Shown: positions 55,671 through 64,000 of the stretch, piece after piece
Layout: each line of letters opens with the position of its first letter
Position numbering within the stretch: position 1 is the first letter of the stretch
DNA from: JAEUMG01 sp963805405
GTDB taxonomy: Bacteria; Pseudomonadota; Alphaproteobacteria; Rhizobiales; Aestuariivirgaceae
NCBI GenBank assembly: GCA_963805405.1
Contig: CAWDUC010000020.1
Coordinates: 1,550,001-1,614,000, forward strand
DNA: 64,000 bases
Reading direction: 5' to 3'
Position numbers and translations under genes: made by a program
Notes under the pieces: generated by a model
Seen by the model: the letters and a program-made list of their open reading frames with translations, nothing else
What the model was told of the DNA's origin: nothing
Databases searched by the model: none

Positions 55671-56683
55671 TCAGGCAGATCGTAACGGGGTGCAGCTGTC
55701 GCCGACAACCAGCGCCGGCTTGAAGACGACATTGCGGCCGGCGTCGTATGATACGCCCTTGATGCGATCGACGAGCATGCGGAAACGCCTCGTTGGTCAT
55801 GTCCAGCACCGGATGCTCGGTGCGCGTGAGCCGCGGCTTGATGCCGCCGATGCCGGCGATGTTGTCGGTCGAGGCGACCGAGATGTCGTCCGGACAGCGC
55901 AGGCCGAGATCGGCAATGGCGCGCATCACGCCCAGCGCCATGACGCCGTTGGCGACGTAGAGCGCGCTCGGCCGGTCCGGCCGGCGGAGGAGATCGCGGG
56001 CGACGGAGTAGGCGACATCCTCGCGAAATTCGCCGGAGCGGATATGCAGCCGGCAGCGGCGCCAGCCCGCGCGCCTCCATCGCCTCGATCATCCCGTCGA
56101 GCCGCCCTCGCCCGGTCGAGATCTGCAGCGGGCCGGTGATCGAGCCGATGCGCGTGTGGCCGAGGTCGAGCAGATAGTTGGTCGCCTGGCTCCCGGCCGA
56201 GCGGTTGTCGATGGTGACGGTGTCGATGGCCGGGTCGTCGACCGAGCGGCCGAGCAGGACCACCGGCGCGCCCTCTCGAAGCTTGCCCGGCCGATAGTCC
56301 TCAGCGGCCGCGACCGGGACGAGCACCGCACCGTCGCAGCCGAGCGCGCGGATGCGGTCGATGACGCGCTTCTCGGTGTCGGAGTTCTCATCGCTGTTGA
56401 AGACGACAAGCGCATAGCCCCAGGCGGCGGCGGCGGCTTCGGCGGCCCAGACGATGCGCGCGTAGAACGGGTTGGCGAGATCGGCGACGGCGAGCGCGAT
56501 GAGTTGCGTGCGGCCGCGCTTGAGATTGCGCGCAACCTGCGACGGCGCATAGCGCAGCTCGTTGATCGCCTTGAGCACGCGCGCGCGCAGATCCGGGCTG
56601 ACATAGGCCGAATCGTTGATGACCGCCGAGACGGTCGCGGTCGAAACGCCGGCGGCTTTGGCTACGTCGCGAATGGTCGTCAT
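55671..56683 (-). CDS. LacI-family transcriptional regulator, frameshifted
   Basis: The N-terminal helix-turn-helix is typical (MTTIRDVAKAAGVSTATVS, then YAPSQVARNLKRGRT hinge). The effector domain runs through LVVFNSDENSDTEKRVIDRI and VTIDNRSAGSQATNYLLDLG. Breaks near 56035 and 55800 separate the last third (VMALGVMRAIADLGLRCPDD, DNIAGIG, then VVGDSCTPLRSA and stop at 55671-55673). The ATG at 56681-56683 is 9 bp from a palindromic operator, so autoregulation is likely. It is divergent from ABC system D. Confidence 0.85.
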
Positions 56684-56691
56684 CGGTCCCC

Positions 56692-56709
56692 TGGCGAAAC
56701 GGTTCGCCA
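56692..56709. promoter_or_regulatory. LacI-type operator 1
   Basis: TGGCGAAACGGTTCGCCA is an 18-bp palindrome around a central CG with one mismatched pair, the form bound by LacI/GalR dimers. It lies immediately upstream of the lacI-type gene's ATG and would block its transcription. Confidence 0.65.
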
Positions 56710-56792
56710 ACTGTGCGCAAGCAGATTCTGGTTGTCTAGAGCCATTTCAAGGCAGATTTTGCTTGCGCTTCCTGCCCCGATCCGCAAATCTT

Positions 56793-56806
56793 GCGAAACG
56801 GTTAGC
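56793..56806. promoter_or_regulatory. LacI-type operator 2
   Basis: GCGAAACGGTTAGC repeats the core GCGAAACGGTT of operator 1, with centres 99 bp apart. It is 44 bp before the system D binding-protein start, so it can control that operon. Two sites at this spacing could support looping. Confidence 0.6.
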
Positions 56807-56849
56807 TGCGCTCTCGAAGGGCGCCGACCGAACATAGGGAGCGAACAAC

Positions 56850-57791
56850 ATGAAAAAGCTTTCGTGCGGCTTCCTCGCCGCAGGCCTGGCAATGTCGCGA
56901 GCGCGGCGATCGCCCAGGACAAGCCGGTGATCGGCATCGTTTCGATCAGCGCCACCGAGGCCAACAATGCCCGCTACATCCAAGGGCGCGACCAAGGCCG
57001 CCGACGAACTCGGCTATCAGGTCAACGTCATCGATGCCGCCGGCAGCGCCGACCAGGCCAATGCCGCCATCCAGAACTTCGCCCAGCTCGGCGCCTTCGC
57101 GATCGTCGACATGGTGTTTCCGTGGTCGTCGATCGGCGCCGGCCTCGACGCGGCGGGAGATGCCGGCATCCCGGTCGTGACGTGGGGCGGCGGCCTCGGC
57201 GGCAGCGTCGCCGCGACCAACGGCTCCGGCGGCCCGATGGTGGTGCCGGTCAATGATCTGATGCTCAAGAACATGGACGGCAAGGGCGCGATCCTCGAGC
57301 TCACCTATCGCACCGGCGAGGTCTGCCGGAACCGCGAGGTCGAGCTCGACAAGGCGCTCGAGGCCTATCCCGACATCGAGGTCACCAAGAACGAGGTGCG
57401 CATCCCCGGCTATTTCGAGGATGGCGCGCAGTATGCCAATGCGTGGCTGGCCAGCCATCCGGCCGGCGCGGAGAACCTGGCGATCTGGGGCTGCTGGGAC
57501 GATCCGGCGATCGGCGCCATCGGCTCGCTGCGCTCGCAGGGCCGCGACGACGTCCTGGTCTATGGCGTCAACGGCAACGCCCAGGCGCTGGAGAACATCA
57601 AGAACGGCTTCATGACCGCAACCGCCTGGCAGGACAGCTTCACCGAAGGCTACAATATGGTGAAGATGCTCAAGGAGATCAAAGACGCCGGCGATGCCTG
57701 GGAGCCGAAGGCCGTCGAAGTGCCGGCGGTGCTGGTCACCAAGGACACCGTCGAAGCGTTCCTCAGCGAGCATCCGGACGCGATCAAGTAG
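56850..57791 (+). CDS. Sugar ABC transporter substrate-binding protein (system D), two frameshifts
   Basis: A periplasmic binding protein of about 313 residues. Its signal peptide (MKKLSCGFLAAGLAM) continues in another frame as ASAAIAQDKPVIGIVSI. After breaks near 56897 and 56990 the remainder is open: VIDAAGSADQANAAIQNFAQ, VVTWGGGLGG, LAIWGCWDDPAIGAIGSL, VYGVNGNAQALENI. It is homologous to the system B protein. AGGGA precedes the ATG. It leads a four-gene module (binding protein, ATPase, permease, MBL). Confidence 0.85.
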
Positions 57792-57813
57792 GATGGCCGG
57801 TTGAACGGGAGCC

Positions 57814-59379
57814 ATGTGCTCGACCGCAAATCGAACGGGGGCGACAAGAGCGCCCCCCTTCGTTGTGGCGCGCGACATCACCAAGAGTTTCGGCGGCGCC
57901 CAGGCGCTGAAGGGCGTCTCGCTCGACATCGTGCCGGGCGAAGTCCACGGCCTGGTCGGCGCCAACGGCGCCGGCAAGTCGACCCTCATCAAGATCCTCG
58001 CCGGTCTCGTTCACCCCGACGGCGGCACGATGGAGATCGACGGCCGGCCGGTCTCGATCGAGACGCCGCACCGCGCCACCGAACTCGGGATGAACTTCAT
58101 CCACCAGGAACTCGCCTTCATGCCCGGCATGACCGTGCTCCAGAACATCATGCTCGGCATTCCGAAGCGGACGCGCTTCGGCCTGGTCGACTGGCGGGCG
58201 ATTGCGACGCGAGGTCGCGCCGATCGCCAGCGCGCGTCGGCATCACCGCGCCGCTCGGCGCCAGCGTCAAGGGGCTGTCGACGGCCGAGAACTGGCTCAT
58301 CAACATCTGCCGCGCGCTGGTTCGCAAGGCGCGCCTGATCGTCATGGACGAGCCGACCGCCTCGCTGTCGGCAAGCGAGAGCGAGAAGCTCTTCGCCATC
58401 GTCCGCGACCTCTCGGCCTCGGGCGTGGCGGTGCTCTACGTTTCCCATCGGCTCGACGAGATCCTCGACCTCTGCGACCGCGTCACCGTGTTCCGCGACG
58501 GCCAGTCGGTGAAGGAACTGGCAGGCACGGCCTCACCCGCCAGGCGCTCGTCGAGGCGATCGTCGGCGGCCATGCCGTCGAGGAACAGCCCGTCCGGCAT
58601 TCGCCGGCAGGGCGGAAGGTGTGCTGGGCGTCGAGGACCTCGCCCGCCTGCCGCGGGTCCGCGGCGTCAGCTTCGATCTTCACGAAGGCGAGGTGCTCGG
58701 CCTCGGCGGCCTCGTCGGCGCCGGGCCGGACCGAACTGGTCCGCCTGATCTACGGCGCCGACGCAGCCCGACAGCGGGACGCATGTCGCTCGACGGCCAG
58801 CCCTTCGCGCCGCGCTCGCCCGCATGCCGCGGTGAAGGCCGGACTCGGCCTCGTGCCGGAGGAGCGGCGCACCGAAGGGCTGGTCCTCACCAAGAGCCTC
58901 GCCTTCAATGTCGGCCTCGCCAACCTCAAGCGCATCATGGTCAGCCCGGCTCTTCCGCTGATCAGCCCGCGCGCCCGCGCCAACCTCGCGCTCGAGACGA
59001 TCCGCGCGCTGTCGATCAAGACCGAGGGCATCGACACGCCGGTCGCCCGCCTCAGCGGCGGCAACCAGCAGAAGGTGGTGATCGGCCGCTGGCTCGCAGC
59101 GCGCGCCGCGCGTCCTCATCCTCGACGAGCCGACCCGCGGCGTCGATGTCGGCGCCCGCGCCGAGATCCACCGCCTGATCCGCGGCCTCGCCGAAAAGGG
59201 CAAGGCCATTCTCGTCGTCTCGTCCGAGCCGGACGAACTGCCCGACGTCTGCGACCGCGTGCTGGTCATGGCCGAAGGGCCGAATCGTGCGCGAGCTCGC
59301 GGGCAACGCGGTCACGCGCAGCGCCATCGTCGAGGCAAGCTACGCTGAACCCCATCACTCCGAACGGATAGCGACATGA
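57814..59379 (+). CDS. Two-domain sugar ABC ATPase, RbsA type (system D), heavily frameshifted
   Basis: The ordered landmarks are VVARDITKSFGGAQALKGV, GANGAGKST, FIHQELAFMPGM, a signature LSTAENWL, VMDEPTASLSASE and VSHRLDEILDLCDR in the first domain. The second has GLVPEERRTEGLVL, LSGGNQQKVVIGRWL, LILDEPTRGVDVG and VVSSEPDELPDV. They are spread over all three frames with about eight breaks (near 58205, 58525, 58615, 58725, 58775, 58830, 59100 and 59280). The stop overlaps the permease start (ATGA). It is closest to the system B ATPase, including the altered first signature. Confidence 0.78.
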
Positions 59380-60371
59380 GCGACATCACCCTCGGCAGCC
59401 GCCACCTCAGCCCCGGCGCCAAGGCCGCGCTCGGCGTCTTCGCCCGCTACGGCACGATCATCGGCCTCGTCGCGATGATCGTCGCCTTCTCGCTGCTGTC
59501 GCCGCGCGCCTTTCCGACGATCAACAACTTCACCAACGTCCTCAACCAGGCCTCGCTCGCGATGATCATCGCCGGCGGCCTCACGCTTGCGGTGACGGTC
59601 GGCGAACTCGACCTCTCGATCGGCTTCGCGGCAAGCCTCCACGGCATCCTCGTCACCGGCCTGATCGTCCACGACGAGCTGCCGATCCCGCTGGCGATCC
59701 TGATCGTGCTGGCGCTCGGCGCGGTGATCGGCCTCATCAACGGCTTCATCGTCACCAAGATGCGGGTCAACTCGGTGATCGCGACGCTCGGCGTCGGCAC
59801 CATCATCACCGGCTGCGCCTTCGCCTATTCGGCCGGCGTGCCGATCGTCTCCGGCGTTCCGGAGGCCTTCCTGCAGCTCTCGCTCGGCCGCTGGCTGTTC
59901 GACATTCCCAACAACATCGTCATCATGGTGCTGGTGCTCGGCGGCCTGTGGGTGCTGGTCGAGCGCACCGACATCGGCCAGCAGATCCAGGCGGTCGGCG
60001 GCAACGCCGCCGCGGCGCGGCTCGCCGGCATCAACGTCGACCGCATCAAGACGCTCGGCTTCGTCATCTCCGGCATGTGCGCGGCGCTGACCGGTATCCT
60101 GCTCGCCTCGCGGCTCGGCAGCGGCACGACGAGTGCGGCCGACTCCTACCTGCTCACCGCCTTCGCCGCCGTCTTTCTCGGCTCGGCGACGCTGCGCGAC
60201 GGCGAGTTCCACATCCTCGGCACGCTCGTCGGCGCCCTGATCATCGCCTTCGGCTTCAACGGCCTGAACATCTTCGGCGCGCCGACCTACAGCCAGTATA
60301 TTTTCCAAGGTGCCATCCTGATCGTCGCCGTCGGGCTTTCGAGCCTCGGCCGCGTTCTTGCCGAAAGCTAA
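59376..60371 (+). CDS. Sugar ABC transporter permease (system D)
   Basis: An intact 331-residue RbsC-type permease, strikingly GC-rich. It has TVGELDLSIGFAASLHG, TKMRVNSVIATLGVGT, AVGGNAAAARLAGINVDRIK and LGSGTTSAADSYLLTAFAAVFLG, matching the system B permease block by block. It is coupled to the ATPase by ATGA, and the MBL gene follows after 11 bp. Confidence 0.92.
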   Translation: MSDITLGSRHLSPGAKAALGVFARYGTIIGLVAMIVAFSLLSPRAFPTINNFTNVLNQASLAMIIAGGLTLAVTVGELDLSIGFAASLHGILVTGLIVHDELPIPLAILIVLALGAVIGLINGFIVTKMRVNSVIATLGVGTIITGCAFAYSAGVPIVSGVPEAFLQLSLGRWLFDIPNNIVIMVLVLGGLWVLVERTDIGQQIQAVGGNAAAARLAGINVDRIKTLGFVISGMCAALTGILLASRLGSGTTSAADSYLLTAFAAVFLGSATLRDGEFHILGTLVGALIIAFGFNGLNIFGAPTYSQYIFQGAILIVAVGLSSLGRVLAES

Positions 60372-60382
60372 AGGAAACTCAC

Positions 60383-61218
60383 ATGAGCCAGAACTGGGAT
60401 CTCTTCGTCCTCGAATATGCGCGGTCGCACCAGCAGCCGTGGGTCGATCTTGTCAGCGGCATGTACGGGGACGGCAAGGTCGACCTGCCCTTCTCGTTCA
60501 TGCTGGCCCGCCGCGGCGACCGCAATGTGCTCATCGACACCGGCTTCATGCAGGACGAGCATAGTTCCGGCTTCTCGCGGAAATTCGGCATCCCCAACTG
60601 GATCTCGCCGGTGCGCATGCTGTCCGAGATCGGCGTCGCGGCCGAGGCGGTCACCGACATCGTCATCACCCATGCGCATTTCGACCACATGGGATCGATC
60701 GCCGAATTCCCGAATGCGCGGATCATCATCCAGAAGAGCGAGCTGCTGAGCTGGTACGAAGCAATCGCGCTGCCGCCGCGCTTCGGCTACCTGACCGCCA
60801 TCATCGATCCCGACAATCTGCGCACGGCACTCGAGGCCTCGATCGAGCATCGCGTCACGCTGGTCGATGGCGACAAGGACAATGTGCTTGCCCGGCATCC
60901 ATGTTCGGCTCGGCCGCAGGCCACACGCATCGGCCAGCAATTCGTCATCGTCGAGACCGCGCGCGGCGCGTCTGGTGATTTCCGGCGATTGCGTCTATCT
61001 CGCGCCAGCAGATGACCGGTCGCAACAATGACGGCGTCTACATGCCGCTGAACAACGCGACCGGCAGCGTCTGGGACCAGCTCAAGACCATCGACAAGAT
61101 CAATGACGAGATCGGCGGCGACCAGGAGAAGCTGATCGTCCTCCACGACATCGACCGCTGGGCCGGCCTGCCCGTCGTCAAGGAAGTCGAGGGCTACAAG
61201 ATCGTGAAGGCCGGCTGA
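60383..61218 (+). CDS. Lactonase-like metallo-beta-lactamase-fold hydrolase 3, two frameshifts
   Basis: A protein of about 278 residues paralogous to the MBL gene beside system B. The metal motif HAHFDH has H97, H99, D101 and H102; D52 in LIDTGFMQ and IIIQKSELLSW are shared. After breaks near 60890 and 60970 the C-terminal part continues as MTGRNNDGVYMPLNNATGS, and LIVLHDIDRW supplies the last metal histidine. The ribosome site is AAGGAAA. It is the final gene of system D, so lactone or ester opening of the imported compound is a reasonable guess. Confidence 0.8.
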
Positions 61219-61260
61219 TCGGCTCTCGAAGGGCGCGCACCCGAAAACTCCCGCCGGTTG

Positions 61261-61301
61261 CTCATGGTTCGAGGGCGGCTGCGCCGCCACCTCACCATGA
61301 G
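61261..61301. repeat. Palindromic repeat, CTCATGGT type
   Basis: An imperfect hairpin: CTCATGGT and ACCATGAG form the outer arms, and GGCGGC and GCCGCC the inner arms. It is of the kind of intergenic palindrome dispersed in rhizobial genomes. It follows the end of system D by 42 bp and could act as a transcript end. Confidence 0.65.
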
Positions 61302-61313
61302 GCCATAAAAAAT

Positions 61314-61361
61314 CCCCTCGTCCTCAAGCGCGCGCGAAGGCGCGCCTCGAAGGATGAGGGG
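61314..61361. repeat. Palindromic repeat, CCCCTC-GTCCT type
   Basis: A 48-base imperfect hairpin with outer arms CCCCTCGTCCT and AGGATGAGGGG and an inner GCGCGC-GAAG-GCGCGC stem. It is related in design to the palindrome 13 bp before it. Such elements are common in Hyphomicrobiales intergenic regions; a terminator role is possible. Confidence 0.65.
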
Positions 61362-61397
61362 TGATGAAAACAAATCTGTATACGGACGAATACGCCC

Positions 61398-62072
61398 TTA
61401 CGACGTGTCGTCGATCTGCGGATGCACGCTGCGGGCGAGCCAGTGGCACTCCTTCAGGATCTCGTCGATCTCATGCTTTGCCCGCTGGCGATAGCCCGGC
61501 GGCCGGCCGGGCCGCATCGGACTCCAGCGTTCCGGGCGCCGATCTTCTTTGGGACGCGCCTCCCAGCGGGCTAGCCGCAGGGCGTGGCGCGGGATGTCTT
61601 GAAGCGCATCCATGACGGCGACGAGGCGCCGGACGAGGTGCTTGGCACTGACCATGCCGTCATCGACGGCTTGCTGCTGCTTTGCCTGAGCAGCGGCGAT
61701 CTCGGCGTGTTTCTGCGCAAGGAATGACTCGATGGAGTGGATGTGGGGCTCGGGACCACGGCGCTTCTTCCTGAGACGGCGGCCAATACGCTTGAGCGGA
61801 TCGAACAGGTTGAAGAGGAAGCCGCGTTTGCGTTTGGGCTTTCCTTCGCCATCGGACTTGCACTTTTCGCTGCTCGACGGTTTTGGCTTCTTCCGTCCCG
61901 CCGGAGACCTGGGCTTGTACTCGACCACGATATCGCGCGCCGCAGCGATGATGAGCCTCCTGGCTGCCGATTCAGCCGACCGCAGAATGCGGAGCACATG
62001 GCGGTGGAGAGGCTTCGCAATCCTCTCGACGCTGCCACCCTCGGTCAGCCCGATCTCGGCGCAGAGCTTCAA
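61398..62072 (-). CDS. Basic hypothetical protein
   Basis: A 224-residue protein that I do not recognise. It has a helical N-terminal part (RHVLRILRSAESAARRLI), a very basic central segment (GRKKPKPSSSEKCKSD, then KPKRKRGFLFNLFDPLKRIGRR), a glutamine- and alanine-rich helix (AEIAAAQAKQQQAV) and a C-terminal HEIDEILKECHWLARSV. It starts with TTG behind GAGGCGAGG. The lysine- and arginine-rich core could bind nucleic acid or membrane phospholipid. It stands alone between the repeats and glpD. Confidence 0.55.
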   Translation of the reverse strand: MKLCAEIGLTEGGSVERIAKPLHRHVLRILRSAESAARRLIIAAARDIVVEYKPRSPAGRKKPKPSSSEKCKSDGEGKPKRKRGFLFNLFDPLKRIGRRLRKKRRGPEPHIHSIESFLAQKHAEIAAAQAKQQQAVDDGMVSAKHLVRRLVAVMDALQDIPRHALRLARWEARPKEDRRPERWSPMRPGRPPGYRQRAKHEIDEILKECHWLARSVHPQIDDTS

Positions 62073-62235
62073 GACCTCGCCTCAAGAGCGGCAATCGCCA
62101 GCGTTCAATAATGGAAGATATGTGCATGCCGCGTTGATAGAACATAAAACGAACACTGTCAATCAATAAAATCTCGGTGGTCGTCCTGCCAGCGAATGCT
62201 GGGGTGACGGGAGAGATCGGTGGAGAAAACAACTA

Positions 62236-63712
62236 CTAAAGCGCGGCGACAGCGTCTCTTTGAGACTGCGTCATGTGGAGCCCGCATTTGGTGCGCCGGA
62301 ACAGAATGTCTTCGGCCGTCTGCGCCCATTCGGAACGACGCAAATAATCAATCTCGGCGGAATAGCAATTGCCGCCAAAATCCTGTCCGAGGTCAGCAAT
62401 GCTGCGCGCTCCATTCAAGACATTCAGGCTGAGCGTCCCATAGAGCCTTGCATAATGAAGTGCGAGAGCCTCCGGCAGCCAGGCATGGCGACTGCGGAAG
62501 TCGGCAAAGAATGCGCCGAAGTCGGCGCCTGCCATGTCGCCGCCGGGAAGCGGCGCGTCCGCCGTCCAGTCGCGTCCCATCTGCGGGAAGTAGGGCCGCA
62601 ACTTCTGCAAGGCGTGCTCGGCAAGCTTGCGATAGGTCGTGATCTTGCCACCGAAGACCGAGAGCAAGGGCGGTGTTCCCTCGACATCGAAGACGTAATC
62701 GCGCGTCACCGCGGACGGATTGGCCGCGTTGTCGTCATAGAGCGGCCGGACACCCGAGAAGCTCGAGACGACGTCGCCGCGCGCAAGCGGAGTGCGAACG
62801 TAGCGATTGACCGCGGCGAGAAGATAATCGATTTCATCTTCCGCAATGGCGACATCCTCGGCCTTGCCCTCGTATGGAATATCGGTCGTACCGATGAGCG
62901 CCATGTCGCCTTCATAGGGATTGACGAAGATGACGCGTTTGTCGTGGTTCTGCAAAAGGTAGGCCTGCGGCCCCTTCCAGAACTTTCGCACGATGATGTG
63001 GCTTCCCTTGACGAGGCGCACACGACGAGAAGAGTTCGATCCGACGACATTGCTGATGATTTCCTCGACCCAAGGGCCGGCGGCGTTGACAAGTACCTTC
63101 GCTGTCGCCTTGCGGCTCTCGCCATTGCTGGTGCGAAACTCCACGTGCCACGCCCCATCCGAACGACGTGCCGAGGTTGCGGCGGTGCGAACCATGATCT
63201 TCGCGCCGCGCTTCTCGGCATCGAGCGCGTTCAGCACGACGAGGCGGGCATCATCGACCCAGCAATCGGAGTATTCGAAGGCGCGTTTGAAGTTCTCCTT
63301 GAGCGGCTGTGCCTTCCGGCGCGGTTCGCAGATCGATGCGACGGCAGCCGGGCAGCTGCCTGCGGCCGCCGAGATGGTCATAGAGAAGCAGGCCGAGACG
63401 GACGAGCCAGGCCGGCCGCTGCTCGGGCGAGTGCGGCAGCACGAAGCGCATCGGCCAGACGATGTGCGGCGCGGCGCGCAAGAGAACTTCACGCTCGATG
63501 AGCGCCTCGCGCACCAAGCGGAATTCGTAGTATTCGAGATAGCGCAAACCGCCATGGATCAGCTTTCCCGATCGCGACGACGTGCCTTCGGCGAGATCGC
63601 CCTTCTCGCACATGATGACCGAGAGGCCGCGGCCCGCCGCATCCCTGGCGATGCCGGCGCCGTTGATGCCGCCGCCAATGACAACCAGATCGACTTGGCC
63701 CAAGTCCTTCAT
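62236..63712 (-). CDS. glpD: Glycerol-3-phosphate dehydrogenase, one frameshift
   Basis: A membrane-associated FAD enzyme of about 490 residues that oxidises glycerol-3-phosphate to DHAP. The N-terminal part has the FAD motif VVIGGGINGAGIARDAAGRG, TSSRSGKLIHGGLRYLE, and LYDHLGGRRQLPG. After a break near 63310-63325 it continues with QPLKENFKRAFEYSDCWVDDARLV, VNAAGPWV and FGGKITTYRKLAEHAL. The C-terminal domain is complete. The ATG giving MKDLGQVDLVVIGG starts just after the stop of the upstream dehydrogenase gene, so the two are cotranscribed. Confidence 0.9.
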
Positions 63713-63723
63713 CGGCAAGCCTG

Positions 63724-64000
63724 TCAGCACTTGTTGAGCGGACCTTCGCCTGCGAGGTAGCGGCGAACCTCGTCTGCCGCGAGGCCCGCCGCGTAGCGCA
63801 CCGTCTTGACCGACGCGCCTGCGATATGCGGGGTCAGAGTCACATTCGGCAATTGCAGCAAGGGCCAGTCCGGCGGCACGGGCTCGATTGCAAAGGTTTC
63901 GAGCATGGCGCCGCGCAGATGACCATCCTTCATGACTTCATAAAGCGCGTCGTAGTCGAGAAGCGGGCCGCGCGCGGTGTTCACCAAGGTCGCGTCCTTC
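63724..64000 (-). CDS. D-isomer-specific 2-hydroxyacid dehydrogenase, C-terminal part only
   Basis: The frame runs off the right edge of the window, so the N-terminal two-thirds are missing. The visible part reads LVNTARGPLLDYDAL, LPNVTLTPHIAGAS and ends ADEVRRYLAGEGP. These are the end of the NAD-binding domain and the catalytic histidine region (TPHIAG) of SerA/GyaR-like enzymes. It lies directly upstream of glpD and is probably in the same operon. Confidence 0.85.
   Translation of the reverse strand, partial: KDATLVNTARGPLLDYDALYEVMKDGHLRGAMLETFAIEPVPPDWPLLQLPNVTLTPHIAGASVKTVRYAAGLAADEVRRYLAGEGPLNKC

Noticed and set aside
59355..60308. Long minus-strand frame opposite the system D permease
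   Set aside because: Its translation is repetitive and rich in Asp, Glu, Arg and Ala, and it lies exactly antisense to a conserved permease, so it is a composition artefact.
39764..61218. Quorum-quenching role for the MBL-fold lactonase-like genes
   Set aside because: The AHL-lactonase label comes from fold similarity. No luxI or luxR gene is present, and all three genes sit in sugar-transport and dehydrogenase contexts, so a metabolic substrate is more likely.
1..64000. Mobile elements, CRISPR arrays, tRNA or rRNA genes
   Set aside because: No transposase or integrase motifs, regularly spaced repeats, tRNA-like cloverleaf segments or rRNA-like stretches were found on reading both strands. 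Weak or unusual cases cannot be excluded without a search.

Overview
The window looks like chromosomal DNA of an alphaproteobacterium, most likely from the Hyphomicrobiales (Rhizobiales). The signs are the cobT/cobS pair followed by a TIGR02281-type aspartic protease and a DUF1289 gene, a PdhS/PleC/DivJ-like histidine kinase, many ribose-type sugar ABC transporters with GntR, LacI and LysR regulators, and GC-rich palindromic repeats of the rhizobial type at 61261-61361. I see no tRNA, rRNA, insertion sequence, phage gene or CRISPR array.

Region 1 (1-27.0 kb) is mostly housekeeping and nitrogen or amide scavenging. It holds a GGDEF-EAL protein, an AbgB-like amidohydrolase, a MocR/PdxR regulator between two PNPOx-fold paralogs, a GFA remnant, an ArgE/DapE-like M20 enzyme, a glutamine amidotransferase, a CnbZ-like protein and two tandem M20 dipeptidases. 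These are followed by a DASS transporter with a UspA gene, two GSTs, the Mrp Fe-S carrier, a uracil-DNA glycosylase, a histidine kinase, cobT and cobS, an arylamine N-acetyltransferase and a dusA gene that overlaps an LprI-like gene.

Region 2 (27.1-61.2 kb) is a catabolic island with four ribose-type ABC systems. System A (29.7-32.5 kb) sits with a zinc alcohol dehydrogenase, a mannitol-dehydrogenase-family enzyme and a divergent GntR regulator. System B (34.7-38.2 kb) is divergent from a plus-strand set: SDR, lactonase-like MBL protein, 3-hydroxyisobutyrate-dehydrogenase-like enzyme, LysR, MmgE/PrpD and a second MBL protein. System C (45.0-51.8 kb) is the most unusual. It appears to be one seven-gene operon in which a permease is fused to a strictosidine-synthase/SMP-30-like beta-propeller and is followed by a free-standing propeller that has lost the metal ligands; an SDR and a carboxymuconolactone-decarboxylase-like gene head the operon and a GntR gene diverges from it. 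System D (56.8-61.2 kb) is a second binding protein-ATPase-permease-MBL module, divergent from a LacI regulator with two matching operator-like sites. Lactone or ester hydrolases recur next to the transporters, so uptake plus ring opening of sugar-lactone-like compounds is the working inference. No substrate can be read from the sequence.

Region 3 (61.3-64.0 kb) has palindromic repeats, a basic hypothetical protein, glpD and the C-terminal end of a 2-hydroxyacid dehydrogenase cut by the window edge.

A recurring oddity is the number of single-base frameshifts in otherwise well-conserved genes. They cluster at 5.5-7, 36-37.7 and 55-61 kb, while 12-22 kb and 45-54.7 kb are clean. Sequencing or assembly indels are the simplest explanation. 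The SDR/monooxygenase remnant at 33.6-34.5 kb, which has lost its active site, looks like genuine decay.
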